Below are positions 7,411-8,350 of a DNA stretch of 8,350 nucleotides, piece after piece (position 1 is the stretch's first letter; the number at the start of each line of letters is the position of its first letter). Origin of the DNA: Halomonas sp. (GTDB taxonomy: Bacteria > Pseudomonadota > Gammaproteobacteria > Pseudomonadales > Halomonadaceae); the NCBI GenBank assembly GCA_007129225.1, contig SKVX01000348.1:1-8350 (forward strand), given 5' to 3'. The translations under genes and the position numbers were made by a program. The notes under the pieces are model-generated. The model did no database searches and was not told the origin of the DNA. It was given only the letters and a program-made list of their open reading frames with translations.

Positions 7411-7496
7411 TCGCCAAGCCTTTCATCCGCTGGAACATGCCCAACCAACGTAGCAACAAACCCGGGCCCCTTGGAATACCGGTGGCGTGTACTCCC

Positions 7497-7526
7497 TTGT
7501 TTGAGCGCGACGCCTTCAACTAGCCT
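7497..7526 (+). promoter_or_regulatory. Weak candidate promoter for the acyltransferase gene
   Basis: TTGTTT and TAGCCT each match three of six consensus bases and are separated by 18 bases. Apart from the position in the divergent spacer, nothing else supports it. Confidence 0.18.
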
Positions 7527-7630
7527 TCCGGTGGAGATGGCATTGTTGCCGCGAAGCGTGTTCGTGTCAGCGAAGGGGGAGCAAGGCCGAGCGGCGTCAG
7601 GGAGAACTGGGTCGCAACAGCCAGGGAGAG

Positions 7631-7635
7631 GGAGG
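7631..7635 (+). promoter_or_regulatory. Ribosome binding site GGAGG that decides a GTG start
   Basis: GGAGG, within a purine-rich stretch from 7623, lies 6 bases before GTG at 7642. This is near-ideal spacing. It favours GTG at 7642 over the in-frame GTG at 7639 and the in-frame ATG at 7537, whose nearest GGAG directly touches the start codon. Confidence 0.65.
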
Positions 7636-7641
7636 CAGGTG

Positions 7642-8350
7642 GTGAGCGACACACGGCAGGAGCCATTGGACGATAGGCAGCATAAGCGGTCGGAAAGGGA
7701 GGAACGGGACCCCTACCCGGATGCGCTGCGCGCCCTGGCGCTGCTCATCGTGGTGCTGGGGCACTGGGCGGCAACCTTGCCCCGTGTCGAGAATGGTATC
7801 CTGGTGGACACCGGCCATATCCTTGACGTCTGGGCGCCGGCCGGGCTGTATACCTGGCTGGTACAGGTGGTGCCGCTGTTCGTTTTCGTCTCCGCCGCGG
7901 TCAGCTCCCAGGGTGTCCAGCAACGCCTGGATAGAGGCGAGCCACACTTGCACTGGTGGGCCGACCGTGCCCTGGGACTGGCGCGACCCACCGTCACCTA
8001 CCTGGTGGTACTGACGGGTTTCGTGCTCACTGCCTTTTTCACCAGGGATGGCGTCCTTGGGCCGCTCAACCACTCGCTGACCGTGCACCTCTGGTTCCTG
8101 TTGATACTACTCGGGGTGCAACTGCTGCTGCCGTTCTGCGTCTGGGCCGACCGTCGCTGGGGCCTAAAGGCCGTCGTCGGACTGATCCTGCTCATTGCCG
8201 CGGTCGACCTGCTGCGCGCCCGGCCCACCGGGGCCGCTGACCTGCTCGCGTTCGGCGCACGGGTCACCGACACCCATGACTATTTCGGCTGGATCAACAT
8301 TGTCCTTGCCTGGGTGTTGCCGCAACAGCTGGGCATCGCCTGGTGGCACG
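7642..8350 (+). CDS. Family-3 acyltransferase-like membrane protein (partial, 3' end outside window)
   Basis: The reading frame is open from GTG at 7642 to the window edge (236 codons), so the C-terminus is missing. The first 23 residues are hydrophilic and charged. They are followed by DALRALALLIVVLGHW (27-42), the first membrane helix of the acyltransferase-3 (OafA/YrhL) family. It keeps the R-x10-H motif (Arg30, His41) that is needed for acyl transfer in this family. Further hydrophobic segments follow, including VVPLFVFVSAAVSS, TYLVVLTGFVLTAFF, VHLWFLLILLGVQLLLPF and a helix near AVVGLILLIAAVDLL. Members are inner-membrane enzymes that acylate O-antigen, peptidoglycan, exopolysaccharide or secondary metabolites; the substrate here is unknown. 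An ATG at 7537 would add 35 residues rich in Gly, Arg and Gln without family character, so it is disfavoured. The gene is divergent from the tricorn gene. Confidence 0.8.
   Translation, partial: MSDTRQEPLDDRQHKRSEREERDPYPDALRALALLIVVLGHWAATLPRVENGILVDTGHILDVWAPAGLYTWLVQVVPLFVFVSAAVSSQGVQQRLDRGEPHLHWWADRALGLARPTVTYLVVLTGFVLTAFFTRDGVLGPLNHSLTVHLWFLLILLGVQLLLPFCVWADRRWGLKAVVGLILLIAAVDLLRARPTGAADLLAFGARVTDTHDYFGWINIVLAWVLPQQLGIAWWH

Larger units (their letters stand above)
7411..7641. other. Divergent intergenic region, tricorn / acyltransferase
   Basis: This 231-bp region should hold promoters for both divergent genes. On the minus strand GAAAGG (complement of 7419-7424) is a good ribosome site for the tricorn gene; I find no convincing promoter boxes for it. 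On the plus strand TTGTTT (7497-7502) and TAGCCT (7521-7526) with an 18-base spacer are a weak candidate for the acyltransferase, leaving a leader of about 110 bases. An ATG at 7537 is in frame with the acyltransferase. No other gene or repeat is apparent. Confidence 0.5.

Noticed and set aside
1..8350. tRNA, rRNA, CRISPR, insertion sequence, prophage or defence genes
   Set aside because: Looked for by eye on both strands; no cloverleaf, no regularly spaced repeats, no transposase or phage-like product, and no base-composition break were seen.

Overview
The window is GC-rich with dense, strongly G/C-ending codon use. Its gene set (a DUF3422 protein, a secreted tricorn-type protease, a family-3 acyltransferase) fits a Gram-negative gammaproteobacterium. 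The very acidic linker in the protease and the overall style recall Halomonas and relatives. That placement is an inference; there is no rRNA or marker gene to confirm it.

Layout. Positions 1-175 hold the end of something upstream plus a leader. A secreted alpha/beta-hydrolase of the Esterase D/antigen-85 type follows (176-1087, +). After a 138-bp gap comes a DUF3422 membrane-anchored protein (1226-2458, +). It converges, with only 16 bp between stop codons, on a major facilitator transporter (2475-3626, -). Upstream of the transporter on the same strand is the dominant gene, a 1204-residue exported tricorn protease homologue (3796-7410, -). A perfect 11-bp hairpin lies just after its stop codon. 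A 231-bp divergent intergenic region separates it from a family-3 acyltransferase (7642 onward, +) that starts with GTG and runs off the window end.

How the genes fit together. Two products carry signal peptides (esterase, tricorn) and three are membrane proteins (DUF3422, MFS, acyltransferase), so the region is biased toward the cell envelope. Nothing shows that they form one pathway. The tricorn gene and the MFS gene are co-oriented but 169 bp apart with a strong hairpin between them, so co-transcription is doubtful. The tricorn homologue is the most informative gene. Its catalytic tetrad aligns with the Thermoplasma enzyme, but the aspartate that sets trypsin-like P1 preference appears to be replaced, and a 97-residue Pro/Asp/Glu-rich insert interrupts the propeller region.

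I see no tRNA, rRNA, CRISPR array, insertion sequence or phage gene. I do not see a convincing undescribed multi-gene system; the region reads as ordinary chromosome with a few points worth checking.
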